Origin: Aricia agestis
Taxonomy: Eukaryota > Arthropoda > Insecta > Lepidoptera > Lycaenidae
Assembly: GCF_905147365.1 (NCBI RefSeq)
Contig: NC_056428.1
Span: forward strand, 11,128,001 to 11,192,000
Direction: 5' to 3'
DNA: 64,000 nt
Shown: in pieces, positions 23,946 to 36,456 of the stretch
Layout: every line of letters starts with the position of its first letter
Position numbering within the stretch: position 1 is the first letter of the stretch
Program-made: the position numbers and the translations under genes
Notes under the pieces: generated by a model
Seen by the model: only the letters and a program-made list of their open reading frames with translations
What the model was told of the DNA's origin: nothing
The model's database searches: none

Positions 23946-26205
23946 TCGACGGGTGCAAAGTAAAAAGAGTCATCTACAAAACAGCTACTTTTCAGGAGAG
24001 CGCATAATAGGAAAAAATGCTCCCATTTTGTCAATTTCCAATCAAATTTATTGAAATTTTCATCGTTGTTTCATTATTTATAAATTAATCCACATGTATA
24101 TTTAATTTCTTCTATTTCTGTTTAATTTACGAGATATTGTAGTTGTCTGCATCTACATTGCGCTTGAAAATATGACAACTGAGTTAACTACCACTTGGTC
24201 GTTTCTACGTGGGAATTAAAAATTATATTTATTAAAGTATTTTTACCGTTTACTAGTGCGATTATCAGTACCTACGTAAAGTGTAACACTTTATATTATT
24301 AAAATATGTAGTTAATGTCCGTTTTACACCTTAAAAACACCAAGTTCAGAACATAATTGCGTAGATATCTTTTTCTACGTTGTCGATTCGGTGCAAGGTG
24401 CACGATTTAGAAGGAAGTTAAAATATGAAATACTAGCTTTTGCTCGCGGCTTCGCTCGCGTGGAATTTGAAAATCGCGTAAAATGCAAATATTCCTGTAA
24501 GCTCCCTTAGAAACATGATGTTATTCCAAGACCAAAAGTAGCCTAGTAACATAGGCGGTTTCATCTTTTCAAATAAGTTTATGCCAAAAAACAATACGAT
24601 TAGTTTCTTAGTTAGAGCGTGAAGGAAGGACAAACAAACAAATAAATAAATAAACAAACATACTTTCCCATTTTAATATTAGTTTGGATATACTTAGGAA
24701 TCATTCATTTACTTTCGTACAAATCGTAATTTCTCACAACAAAAATGAAATTCTGTCTCAATACTTTAATTACTTTAAAACTAATTTAAAAAGTATTCAG
24801 TATAATTATCAGTACAGGAACTATGTTGTAAATTATTATAATTTAGGCAGAGGCTTATTACGAGTAAGTCTTTGTACTTGGCACTTGTGAATTGTGATCA
24901 TGATGGGTTCATTATAACATCATAAGCATCGCCGGACGTTTTACACCATCGGAGGGATGTATACGATTCTTCAGAACACGAAATGAAATTTTATTTCAAC
25001 GATTTCTCAATTGCTTTTCATGATCACAGAGATCCTAAAACCGGTCAAAGATAAATTAAAAGGAAAACTTCGCGAGATATTTTTGCGCTACAGTTAAACT
25101 TGTAAATGCCGGAATATGATGTTTTGCATATTTTGTTTACCTAAATTTTGTCGTAATTTACGTCACGTGTCAATACACGTGTCTTTATTTCTCAATCGCC
25201 TTTTCTTTAGATCAATACTGAACTGACGTCTTTTTCTACCGTTTAACGAGGAAGGCGTAGAACATTCACTTGATGCCTCCACTGCCGAAGAAGTATCAAT
25301 GGTGTTGTCTTTAGAAGATTCACAGTTTGAGAGGGATAATATACTCGATGGCTCGATATATGAGTTAATAAACTCAAGCAGGTCATAGATTATATGAGAT
25401 CAAACTATCTGTTTAATAAAAAAGACAATATTTTGATCTAATACTGATAATGGGCGCGGCGGACCTGAAGTGATGAATTGTATTCTGAGGGCGTTGGCGT
25501 ATTTAATAATTTGCTTAGATCGCCATCCAAATTTTCAAAATCATTTTATATTTTAGACTGAGAGTGAACTGGTGTGACTGGCCCAGAATATTCAGATCAT
25601 GGGGACTTATCTTACGAAGTTAACTTATATTCATTTGTATTCATCGCTGATACATCAAGGTTTTCTATAGAAGTTCAATAATTCTTTATCGGGCAACACA
25701 GTATTTTGCTCGATAAATCTATCGTTTATGTTCTGGAAACTTTCAACTTCTTTAAAAAGTTGTTTTGGACTTTCTGAACATGAAACAACAGTAAAAAATA
25801 ACAAAAAGAAATTAGAAGTCAATTAATATAATAACAATAAGAATTAACATAGAAAGGTACTCATAAACATAACAAACAATACTAATTTACAAAAGTAAAT
25901 TGAGACATCTAAATCACAATCGCAACGTAGAAAAAGCTATATGGCAGATAGCCGCTTATGCCGCATAACATTAACCCCGCGCGTCCCGCGTATAGACGAC
26001 CAGCGGTAGTTATCCGCATCTACGTCGTGCAATTTCACAAAACAGGAGTAGATGTCTTCTTTTACGTGACAAAAGTACCAGAAATAAGGTGATATTTGAA
26101 TTTTTGTTTTTGTTATGTTGTAGAACATGATATTTTAAGCTAGTTTCTACAAAAAAACGAAAAACTCAAAATTGCAGATGACTTTTTTTACTTTGCACCC
26201 GTCGA
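23946..26205. mobile_element. 2.26-kb TIR DNA transposon D1, copy 1
   Basis: Inverted termini TCGACGGGTGCAAAGTAAAA are about 30 bp long with few mismatches. The flank is TA (or ATAT if the TIR starts at C). It is about 2 kb collinear with 31000-33232 in direct orientation. The minus strand of the right half holds decayed coding, for example CSTPSSLNGRKRRQ in copy 2 with a homologous reading here. No intact transposase or catalytic triad is visible. It carries a nested Helitron at 24433-24688. Superfamily unresolved. Confidence 0.85.
24433..24688 (-). mobile_element. Helitron nested in D1 copy 1
   Basis: On the minus strand it ends GCGAAGCCGCGAGCAAAAGCTAG (CTAG, GC hairpin) and starts TCCAAACTAATATT, between A and T. 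The equivalent insertion sits at 31484-31730 in D1 copy 2. Confidence 0.8.
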
Positions 26206-26750
26206 TATATTATTTAGATTTTTCCCTATTTCTCTCTCTATTAGAGAGTCATGTCTACTACCTCTATGCTCTATATATTATACGAATATAATCTTCAAAT
26301 TAACTTGTAAAATCGTCGTGCACTGGCTACATAATTGATATAGCCTGGTCGATTATGTTCATATTATCGGTACTCGGCTGTGCTTTATGTTTGTACAGTT
26401 TCCTATTACTACAGCTACGGTACAGAAATAACTGTTGAAATGCTTATTCGTTTCTGTAATTTTGTTGCTGATTGGTTTATTATATTTTATGAGTTATTTA
26501 TTTTTGACTAAATGTCTGACAGTTCGCTGTGAACAATTTTGTTATCGTGCGGGACTGTTAGTTTTTTCAGGAAAAAACAAACCTTTGTCCATTTCCGGGA
26601 CTTATAGTATCTTCATGACTTTCATCAAAATCGATTTAGCTATATTAACGTGACGGGCTAACAGACAGACTTACGCCTCTTTCAAAATGAACATTAAAGT
26701 ATTGATTGATAGTCCTTATTATCATTATTAATTGCAAGTATTTATAAAAA

Positions 26751-27244
26751 CTAGAGATCGCCCAATGGTCGAAATTCGACCTTACTTGCAACGACATTAG
26801 GACTGCTACCTATATTTTGTAAAAAATATTGACTTCATCATAGTTTTTTTTCAATTCTTGTCTCTGGGACTCAGCTGATCTCAGACTGGCCATTTAAGCA
26901 TTGTCTAATAGTATCTAAAATTAAATTAAAAAAAAAAACAATAATCCATTTTCTATTTGTCAGCTTGTTGTCAACAGACTTCAACCATAAATAAAAGAGT
27001 ATAATTCGTATGTATAGGCTTGTCACTCAAAAATCTGTCATTTTTCCTAGTAGTAGTGTCGTAGTGTGTGTAACGTTTTATTTGTTAAAAATATATATGA
27101 TAAAAGCATAATTTTAAAATAATATTAGCTCGATGCACTCCTTCACCATATAAACTATAACTGTGCGAAATTTCATGCACCTACGTTTCCCCATTTTTCG
27201 TAAAAAGGGTTACAAAGTTTTTCTCTCACGTATTAATATATAGA
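26751..27244 (-). mobile_element. Non-autonomous Helitron, family H2, copy 2
   Basis: The reverse of 14464-14957: CTAGAGATCG at the left (the element's 3' end with hairpin GGTCGAAATTCGACC inverted) and TAATATATAGA before T at the right. 494 bp, closely similar to copy 3. Confidence 0.9.
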
Positions 27245-27297
27245 TAGGTCAACGCAAATAGATATGATTTAATTAGTATTTACCACAGTAGGTTTAT

Positions 27298-27470
27298 CCG
27301 GGCCCCCGTAACTACTGGCGCCTTTGTGCAAAAAAAGGATTTTAGCGCCCCTTTAGGCAAATTTTTTGGTCCTTTGTTTTGGCGCCCCTAAAGATGGCGA
27401 TTTGGCGCACCTAGAGGATGGCGCCCGTGTGCATTGCACACATTGCACGTATGGTAGCGGGGGCCCTGAG
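27298..27470. mobile_element. Foldback MITE, GGGCCCCCG ends
   Basis: Ends CGGGCCCCCGTAAC and GTAGCGGGGGCCCTG are inverted. The interior repeats GGCGCC motifs (TGGCGCC, TTTGGCGC). The family is plausibly hAT by its CAGGGCCC-like tip, but no target duplication is secure. Confidence 0.6.
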
Positions 27471-27599
27471 GTTTATAAGGTGTGAACAATAGTTTACACT
27501 TAATAAATTAATACAACCTTCACGCTCATTGAACAGATAATTATGTTAAAATTTACATAACAACGTCTACCTAGTAATTAAATACTTTTTATACCAAGA

Positions 27600-27875
27600 G
27601 TCAGTCGACTGAAACAATTAGTACATAATATACGCGCCGACCAATCGCAGCGCTGAAACGGCTAGGAGAGTAATTAAAAATTCAAATTAGAATCCCCTCG
27701 GGCGTCGCGATTGGCGTTTAATTAAGGGCGACCAATTAGAGCGGGGCGAGCGAGACAGCCATTGGCGGGCCGGGGCGGGGTAATTAACGCGAAAGGGTTG
27801 AGATTTCCCGGGGAGTCCCCGGCGCCAGGCGTGGCTGGTCCCCGCCCTAGTATTAGGCGGGTTAATTATCGCGGG
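27600..27875. promoter_or_regulatory. GC-rich island with TAATTA cores, candidate enhancer
   Basis: Four TAATTA cores sit in strongly GC-rich surroundings, for example GTTTAATTAAGGGCGACC, GGGGTAATTAACGCG and GGGTTAATTATCGCGG, with CCAAT/ATTGG boxes. TAATTAAGGGC-GAC is also found at the window start (about 13-30). No coding or inverted-repeat structure. Homeodomain-bound regulatory DNA is an inference. Confidence 0.4.
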
Positions 27876-28103
27876 TGGGAGTTGAGCTTAGGAGCTTAGG
27901 AAATTGTGATGTTTTTTTTTCTAAGATAGATGCTGTATGTAGCTGGGGAAATTTTGATGATGATTTTTTTTCTAAGATGAGATGTTTGGTGTGGGAGTTG
28001 GGGAAAACGTGATGGTGATTTTTAAAGAAAGATGCAATTTTAATAATAATCGTTGAAGGTTGGGTTAGTTCAGACTTCAGGATAATAATATTATGAAGGT
28101 TTA

Positions 28104-28233
28104 GGGCCTGTACTTCACCACTTCCTGATAAGGCTATCCACCAATTAACTTGACAGATCAAGTATGGAGAATCTGTCAAAAAAGTTGTGAAAAGCCTATT
28201 AGGCACTTTATCAGAAAGTGGTGAAACAGGCCC
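28104..28233. mobile_element. PIF/Harbinger-type MITE, GGGCCTGTTT family
   Basis: GGGCCTGTACTTCACCACTT and the inverse AAGTGGTGAAACAGGCCC are flanked by TTA on both sides (28101-28103 and 28234-28236). Palindromic interior, no coding. Relative of 60469-60607. Confidence 0.85.
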
Positions 28234-28239
28234 TTAACG

Positions 28240-30200
28240 ATTATTATTATCTAATAGATATTTTGTGATAATATCTAAGATATTAGTTCGGATTCAAAGT
28301 TCAAATAAATTGTTAAGTACGTAAATATCTACGGAATCTTTTTATACTTGTATTGTAAGCGTAAAAATCCTAAAATATGCCATCTTACGGAAACTGCTGT
28401 AAAAGTGTTAAACTAAAATGTTATAAGTACGAAAAAAAGTTAAAGTATCATAATATTGTATGGAGACTGTTGTATAAGTCAGCGTTCTAGTCACTCCCTA
28501 CTTATCAAGTGTAGTTCAAGTTCAGGTAACACTGGCAATATAACTTTATTTACCGTCTCACTTAAATGAGGAATTGAGTGTAACTCACTCCCTTTCAGGA
28601 GCATAGTATAAATTATATACAGTAGTGTATTTGGAGTAGATCGAATTAAGAGCACGCACCCATAACCCATGATTTCAGATAACTTTAGGAGGCATGTAGC
28701 AAATTCAGTAAATTGTGTTGCATTAATGGAGAGTCGTTCCATTGTTTGTCCTAGTTATTTTCCTAAAAAACAGAAAAAAAGCGTTCTCAAATGCGTCAAA
28801 CGAATGTTGTATACGTTGGTTTGACATTTCAATAAATACCATTTTGTGGTCTCATAAGAAATTGACTCAAAGAATACAATTCACTACATTGAGTGGAATT
28901 GTGGTACAGCATACATTAATGCATCGCGCTAAAAAAATTGACCTCCTTGTTGCACAAATTTTATTTTAAGAAAACTGTAAGACTGCTTTTTGTGTGTATA
29001 TTGTGGTAATAGTGAGTCTATTTGCCTGCACTGTTCTGGGAGGGTGGTGCCCCCGTAGTAAATGTTCTCGCACGCACCTTCAACGACCTTAAACGCTCAC
29101 TATTTGCCTAAACGACCAATTCCGCTCCTGATCTCAGCAACTCAATTCAATTGGCTCCAGAAAATAGAGTAGCTCCGAATTGGGTAAATTTTGTATATTC
29201 ATACGTTTGTGGAGGGAAATGATATTGTTTTATATGTATGTTATGTAGTTGGCGCGTTATATCGATTTTAAGTATACGTCCTTACAATATATTATTATAC
29301 AGACTTGCTCTTGAGTCATCAATCTCTGCCTTTTAACGTGATTGGTCTAGCTTTATTCAGTCTTGAAACTATACAGTACTCTTTTATGTTTTTTTTTAAT
29401 AAAACGTTATCTTAATAAAAGGTTAATTAATCATCCTTCAAAATGTAAATTCAGAGGAGGCGATAGGAATTTTAGTGTAGGGATATAACTAATTTGATGC
29501 CATATAATTTGTTGTTAAGATTCATGACAAAAGGAAGTAACAAAACGATATTTTCTTCCTAAAGCTGACCTATGCTTTATAATAAATAATATGTTGGGCA
29601 ACATAGCTCATAAGCTGTGTAGTCCAACGTGTGTCTAGGCTGTTAATATTTGAGCTCTATCCAACAAGTTGCGCCAGGCTGCTGTAGCTACAGTTCGACA
29701 AGGGTTTTTATGAACGTGGCGAGAAAAGGAACTAACGCTGCTATCATACAAAAACGACAGTTCTCCTTTACCAGCAGCGCCTATTGACACATTCATTTAA
29801 AGCCTCATCAAGCTGTAACGCATAATTGAGCTATATCCGACTGTCACCAAGTCGCGCCACAGAGTGTCCCGTTAGCTCATTTGCCGCATGCAAAAATATA
29901 GCTGTTTCTAGAAGCTTCCCAAGGCTTCATTGTAATTTTCTCCTTCGATCTTTCAGGCTGGGCCCGCGTGATGGTATAATTCGGACGGTTTATACGTCCC
30001 CCTGTATATATCTTTTCATTAAACTCTCATTCCAGAATTACATAACCTAAGTCGTAGCTGGAAATGATTTCGACAGGTATGTAAATGACCCGTCAGGAGT
30101 TGCTAGATTCATATATCAATAACTTCAGATCGCGAGCTCGATGATTTGCATCGGTTATTCCAGGTGTAACACGTAAACAACACCCTTTTGTAGTACTTAA
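28240..30200. other. AT-rich, no supported gene
   Basis: About 2 kb without recognised repeats. Two back-to-back frames (28491-28742 minus and 28742-28969 plus) have no family motif or splice support, so they are not called. Confidence 0.4.
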
Positions 30201-30367
30201 GCGTATTGACTATTTTTAACCGACTTCTAAAAAACGAGGAGGTTATATATTCGGCTGTGGATATTTTTTTTTTTCTTATGGAAGTTAAGTAGAGGTTACT
30301 GGTTATCTAGTGAAGATATTCTTGGAATGCCGCTAAAGCAGAAACAAAACTTCGCATATAATGATAT

Positions 30368-30657
30368 ACGTGGGAGAGCCATGCTTCGGCACGAATGGGC
30401 CGGCTCGACCGAAGAAATACCACGTTCTCACAGAAAACCGGCGTGAAACAGCGCTTGCGCTGTGTTTCGCCGAGTGAGTGAATTTACCGGAGGCCCAATC
30501 CCCTACCCCATTCCCTTCCCTGTTACCCTATTCCCTCTTAAAAGGCCAGCAACGCACTTGCAGCTCTTCTGATGCTGCGAGTGTCCATGGGCGACGGATG
30601 TTGCTTTCCATCAGGTGACCCGTTTGCTCGTTTGCCCCCTTATTTCATTAAAAAAAA
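30368..30657 (+). repeat. Poly(A)-tailed repeat R1, longest plus copy
   Basis: Begins ACGTGGGAGAGCCATGCTTC and passes a CAGCGCTTGCGCTG palindrome, a CCCTACCCC tract and CATCAGGTGACCCG, ending in a run of A. It matches the inverse of 37434-37746. The form fits a SINE or the 3' end of a LINE. No coding. Confidence 0.85.
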
Positions 30658-30876
30658 TGACAAAATGTGTATGTGTGCCCTGCAGTCTCGTTCGGCATTT
30701 TATTTAAAGCTAGCGGAAAATTTCGTTTTATTTTAAACGAGCTTTTGCCCGCGGATTTGCTCGCGTTAAGAAGTATTATTATATACAAACTTTCATCTCC
30801 TATTTTAACCCCTTGGGGTTGGAATTGATCAAAATCCTTTCTTAGCGGATGCCTACGTTGATGCCTACGATGGCTG

Positions 30877-30924
30877 AAATTCGGCATGCAGGTAGATGTT
30901 ATGATCTACCTGCATGCCGAATTT
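30877..30924. repeat. Perfect hairpin, 21-bp arms
   Basis: AAATTCGGCATGCAGGTAGAT and its exact inverse surround a 6-nt loop (30898-30903), within a Helitron-like fragment and just upstream of D1 copy 2. Confidence 0.9.
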
Positions 30925-30999
30925 TAGCCCGATCCGTCCAGTGGTTTGGGCTGTGCGTTGATAGATCACCATGTCAGTCAGTCACCTTTGAGTTTTATA

Positions 31000-33232
31000 T
31001 CGACGGGTGCAAAGTAAAAAGAGTCATCTACAAAACAGCAACTTTTCAGGAGAGCGCATAATAGGAAAAAATGCTCCCATTTTGTCAATTTCCGATCAAA
31101 TTTATTGAAATTTTCATCATTGTTTCATTATTTATTAATGAATCCACATGTATATTTAATTTCTTCTAATTATGTTTAATTTACGAGATATTGTAGTTGT
31201 CTGCATCTACATTGCGCTTGAAAATATGACAACTGAGTTAACTACCACTTGGTCGTTTCTACGTGGGAATTAAAAATTATATTTATTAAAGTATTTTTAC
31301 CGATTACTAGTACGATTATCAGTAACTACGTAAAGTGTAACACTTTATATTATTAAAATATGAAGTTAAACGTTTTACATCTTAAACACACCAAGTTCAG
31401 AACATAATTGCGTAGATATCTTTTTCTACGTTGTTGATTCGGTGCAAGGTACACGATTTAGAAGGAAGTTAAAATATGAAATACTAGCTTTTGCTCGCGG
31501 CTTCGCTCGCGTGGAATTTGAAAATCGCGTAAATTGCAAATATTCCCGTAAGCTCCCTTAGAAACATGATGTTTTTCCAAGACCAAAAGTAGCCTATGTT
31601 ACTTTTCATCCTTTCAATTAAGTTTATGCCAAAAAACAATACGATTTGTTTCTTCGTTAGAGCGTGAAGGAAGGACAAACAAACAAATAAATAAATAAAC
31701 ATATTTTCCCATTTATAATATTAGTATGGATATACTTAGGAATCATTCATTTACTTTCGTAAAAATCGTATTTACTCACAACAAAAATGAAATTCTGTGT
31801 CAATACTTTAATTATTTTAAACTAATTTAAAAATTATTCAGTATCATTATCAGTACAGGAACTATGTTGTAAATTATTAGGCAGAGGCTTATTAAGTCTT
31901 TGTACTTGGCACTTGTAAGCATGATGGGTTCATTATAACATCATAAGCATCGCCGGACGTTTTACACCATCGGAGGGGTGCATACGATTTTTCAGAACAC
32001 AAAATGAAATTTTATTTCAACGATTTCTCAATTGCTTCTCGTGATCACAGAGATCCCAAAACCGGTCAAAGATAAGTTAATAGAAAAACTTCGCGAGAGC
32101 TTGCAAATGCCGGGATATGATGTTACGCAGGTTGCAATTTACCATTTCTGGACTGATGTAATTGTTTACCTAAATTTTGTCGTAATTTACGTCTCGTATC
32201 AATACACGTGTCTTTATTTCTCAATCGCCTTTTCTTTAGATCAATATTTAACTGACGTCTTTTTCTACCGTTTAACGAGGAAGGCGTAGAACATTCACTT
32301 GATGCCTCCACTGCCGAAGAAGCATCAATGGTGTTGTCTATAGAAGATTTAAAGTTTGAGAGGGACAATATACTCGATGGCCTGCTTGAGTTAATAAACT
32401 CAAGCAGGTCATAGATTATATGAGATCAAAGTATCTGTTTAATAAAAAAGAATATATAATATTTTGATCTAATACTGATAATGGACGCGGCGGACTTGAA
32501 GTGATGAACTGTATTCTGAGGGTGTTGGCGTATTTGTTAATTTGCTGAGATCGACAAATTTTCAAAATCATTTTATATTTCAGACTGAGAGTGAACTGGT
32601 GTGACTGGCCTAGAGTATTCAGATCATGGGGACTTATCTTACAAAGTTAACTTATATTCATTTGTCTTCATCGGTGACACATCAAGGTTTTCTATAAGAT
32701 GTTCAATAATTTCATCGGGCAACACAGTATTTTGCTCGATAAATCTATCACTTATGTTCTGGAAACTTTCAACTTCTTTAAAAAGTCGTTTTGGACTTTC
32801 TGAACATGAAAAAACAGTAAAAAATAACAGTAACAAATTAGAAGTCAATTAATATAGCTAACAATAAGAATTAACATAAATAGGTACTCATAAACATAAT
32901 AAACAATACTAATTTGCAAAAGTAAATTGAGACATCTAAATCACAATCGCAACGTAGAAAAAGCTATATGGCAGATAGCCGCTTATGCCGCATAACATGA
33001 CCCCCGCGCGTCCCGCGTATAGACGACCAGCGGTAGTTATCCGCATCTACATCGTGCAATTACACAAAACAAGAGTAGATGTCTTCTTTTACGTGACAAA
33101 AGTACCAAAAATAAGGTGATATTTGAATTTTTGTTTTTGGTAGGTTGTAGAACATGATATTTTAAGCTAGTTTCTACAAAAAAACGAAAAACTCAAAATT
33201 GCAGATGACTTTTTTTACTTTGCACCCGTCGA
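31000..33232. mobile_element. 2.23-kb TIR DNA transposon D1, copy 2
   Basis: Same termini and TA/ATAT flank as copy 1. It is about 4.8 kb away and in direct orientation. Minus-strand coding remnants are longer here: a frame at 32639-32848 with FKEVESFQNISDRF and another at 32123-32368 with a basic KRRLRNKD stretch. They fit a Ser/Pro-rich DNA-binding or accessory protein that has lost frame. A 12-bp hairpin CCTGCTTGAGTT is at 32382-32409. Copy 2 keeps sequence that copy 1 lost (near 32095-32160). Confidence 0.85.
31484..31730 (-). mobile_element. Helitron nested in D1 copy 2
   Basis: Same position and ends as at 24433 (CTAG with GC hairpin; TCCATACTAATATTATAAA start on the minus strand). Inserted before D1 duplicated. 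Confidence 0.8.
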
Positions 33233-33239
33233 TATATAT

Positions 33240-34765
33240 AGATATCGTGGGAATAGGTTGTTTTCTTTTTGAAATCTGCACCAGACTGCGCGACGATAGA
33301 TAGATACTTCTAGATTTTCTATGGTTCCCCACCGATCTGAAATTATCTGCAGGTTTGCATCATTGACTTCATATTGGTTGTGTTTCTAAAAAATATCATT
33401 GTACTGTCAAGTGTGACATAAATCAAAATACCTTAAATCTAGTTTCCATTAGCACAAAATTAACACAAAAATTTATGTATTTATACATTTTCATATATTT
33501 CCGTGTTGTTTTTTTGCTTCACTAGTTTAAATTTCACGAAAAACATAGATCGCTTAGGCCAGTATACTGATAACAGTTTAGGAAGCCACTGCCATAATAA
33601 TATGACACTTGTCAAACTGAAAATTGACAACTGAAGGAGTTTTGGCGGGTTTGTCACTTTGATACTTCTTCTACTTTTTATTGATGGTGTGGTTTTTATT
33701 TTTTTCCCCAAATTGTGTTATTTGGGTCTTTGATGTGCAATATTGGTAAAATATTAGCCATTAAATATTCGTTATCGTGCACAAGTGCAGGCAAGATGTT
33801 GTCAAAATAAAAATTGAAAACTCCTGTGACATATTATTTTGATGTGAATGACGATAAATGGGGCTATTTCTAACATGACTTCCAACTAAAACATAATTAT
33901 AATAACGTTATGAATTATTAGGTATCCTATTCATTGGAATATTATTGCGTCTTATCAAATTTAAATGCATCAAGTTTTACACTCGTTTCCCCTACTTTGT
34001 GGCAATCAGTGATGGTATCACGGATAGTTGTCTATATAGTCTACCCATACACCATCTAGTTACTAAAATGAAAACTGCTTGACAAATTAAAAAAATAAGA
34101 AAATGCCTCATTGCAGACACAGTAAATTTTCAATTGTTATGCGACAGCCGGGTGCCGCTAGGGGATTGATGGGTTAAGTATACCTATCCATGTTGCGCCA
34201 TGATGACGAAACTGTCTATATTATAATAATATTGCATGGACAATCGACGTCGATCATTAACAATCATAGCCTCTCTAGGCAGTAGATCCTGTTGAAGCTA
34301 TAATTGTCGTTCATCATGGACCAAGCCTCGGAAAATTCCAACGCCCTTACATTTGCCTTAACAAACTGAGTATTTCTATTAAGAGAATCGATGAAGTGTA
34401 AATGATCCACGGTGAAACTGAGTCCCCCCCCCCCCTCCTCGCCGCTCCCCCCGCGCTCCTCGCCCGTCACCCACAGAAGAAAAATGCTAACACGCCCCCG
34501 ACAAAACTATTAGTTATTTTGGCACCCTCGGGCCTTATAGCGAGCTAGGCCGTTTACTTTTTTCGCCGTATTTATCTAAACGGCCTCTTTGTTTTGTTCA
34601 TGGTGAGATGAAGTTAACGGAATTCCAGCGGAAATGTTGATTTTGAAGTCACAAATTTTAGATTGACAGAGTGGCTTAGTAGAACGAAGGATTGAGACTT
34701 GGAGAAAGAAGCCTTCGCTTAGCTCAGCAGCTCAGACCAATGGCTGGTCAAAATAATTTTAAACC
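33240..34765. other. AT-rich, no supported gene
   Basis: Unique-looking AT-rich DNA with a C-run near 34424-34436 followed by a short GC-rich patch. No family motifs in the short frames. Confidence 0.4.
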
Positions 34766-34769
34766 TGCG

Positions 34770-34810
34770 TCAAATTGTGTTACAATAATTATTATTGTAA
34801 CACAATTTGA
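34770..34810. repeat. Perfect palindrome, 20-bp arms
   Basis: TCAAATTGTGTTACAATAAT and its exact inverse around a single base. AT-rich, possibly able to extrude. Confidence 0.9.
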
Positions 34811-35340
34811 TTAAACAATTTAGTTACCTCTTCATTTTTACGTATTTATAAAAGAGGGGCCATGATACTTGAGCAATTAATTAGCAATTACTCTAGTCTA
34901 CCGACTAGTTCAAATGCGTCTTGGTCTCTACTACAGATTCGAACGGTTACCGCCTTTGGGCGGACTAGTTTAAATTTAAAACTATGTTCTTTGGATTTTA
35001 AGGACTTTATACCTCAGCGAGGGAGCCTCACAATAATATTATCAAACATTATGGACACGTGATGAAATTCAAAGTATGATAAAGTATATGACCCATAAAA
35101 GTTTCGCTGCTGTTAACTTATTTATGAACGCGCTACATATTTAATACTGCTCCCATAAAAAGGGTTGTTTAGGGCCTGTATGCCTATCTAGAGGGGGGAT
35201 TGTTTACTACTACCGATAATAGATTCTAAGAGAACCTCGCACCCTACTAGCAAAATAGATGATGGTTTCATAAACAACCCTAGCCACTCGATTATTGTGG
35301 TAGTTTGTAGTTTAGATGGACGTTTAGTTACATATTTTTA

Positions 35341-35500
35341 TGGTTCCTTACCCAAAGGGTAAAAACGGGGCCCTATTACTGAGACTTCGAAGTTCGATGT
35401 CTGTCCGTCTGTCTCCAGGGTGTATTTCAAGAGCCGTTATAGCTAGACTACTAAAACACTGGAATTTACTGCAAAAAATGCGGTTTAAAATTGTCAATTT
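35341..35500 (+). repeat. Dispersed repeat R2, truncated copy
   Basis: TTACCCAAAGGGTAAAAACG and CCCTATTACTGAGACT followed by GTCTGTCCGTCTGTC, shared with 19184. Confidence 0.6.
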
Positions 35501-36079
35501 AAATTTTGGCGCCAAAACGGATCTGTAGTCTGTGCATCACATGTACGTCACTACTGTTTGACAATTATTGATATAAGTGATTTTTTATATCTGTACGAGA
35601 CAATATTTAATAGTGCTTTTAACATTCTGTAAAATTAGCGTGTGTTTACGCTGTCGCCTTCATAATACATTGCTGTTTTCGTTCGATCACGGTGGTGTGT
35701 GGGCAAACAAAGCCAGCGATCTATCACGGATATTCCACGCGATAGATCATAATAAACGCTCCCCATTAATCACAAGGATGTAATATGAATTAAGTGAAAT
35801 TTATGTTATTGCTATTAAAGTGATAGTAACACTAGCTTTGCGTGTATACTGTATATACTGTATATTGTAATGGTGGGCATTCAAGCCGTTTAGAAGACTT
35901 CCCAGTTCTATAATATTTAAAATACATGTTTTCCCATATCACAAGTAAAAATAGAGGTCTTAATTATTAAGTAATGTAAAACAGAAGTTTTCTTCCACGT
36001 GTCTGAAAAGGTCATCCCAAAATAATGTAGAGGTACCTACCCACTATGTATTTCGTAGTATGTAGTGGGCTAATGAGCG

Positions 36080-36355
36080 TTGAGCGTACATAACGGGGTA
36101 CCGGCCAACTTCAGACAAAGCGGGGTCATCTCCCCTCATTAGTTTAGTTTTCCGGGCGTGTCCGCAGACTCCGGGGCGGGGGGGTCGAGGGGGGGCGCGC
36201 CGGGGGTGTCCGGGGGTCGCGCGGGGGGTCCGGCAGGCCGGGGGGGATTAATTAATCCCGCCGTGGCCGCCATTGGCCAGTCCCGGGCGGAGGATCTTCG
36301 CCGCGCGTGTTAATTGGGCGCCCGTATTAGCTCCGATTAATGACAAGGGTAGAAA
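36080..36355. promoter_or_regulatory. GC-rich island with TTAATTAA core, candidate regulatory DNA
   Basis: A G/C-tract-rich block contains GGGATTAATTAATCCCG (itself palindromic), GCGTGTTAATTGGGCG and CTCCGATTAATGACA, with CCATTGGCC. No coding signal on either strand. Function inferred by analogy with the other islands. Confidence 0.4.
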
Positions 36356-36456
36356 GTGTGAGTAGATATAGACAATGCCGAGTAGGTATTTTAGTTCATT
36401 AGGTGCGAGGTTTCCTGTACCTCTATAAAATATAATATTATACTCTTGGTTTAGTC

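Noticed and set aside
27862..28206. 114-codon open frame on the minus strand
   Set aside because: Built from short GGAAA/TTTGATGATG-type repeats and a MITE end. No protein family signal.
28491..28969. Back-to-back frames sharing a start region (28491-28742 minus, 28742-28969 plus)
   Set aside because: The arrangement is eye-catching but neither frame has a motif, codon bias or splice evidence.
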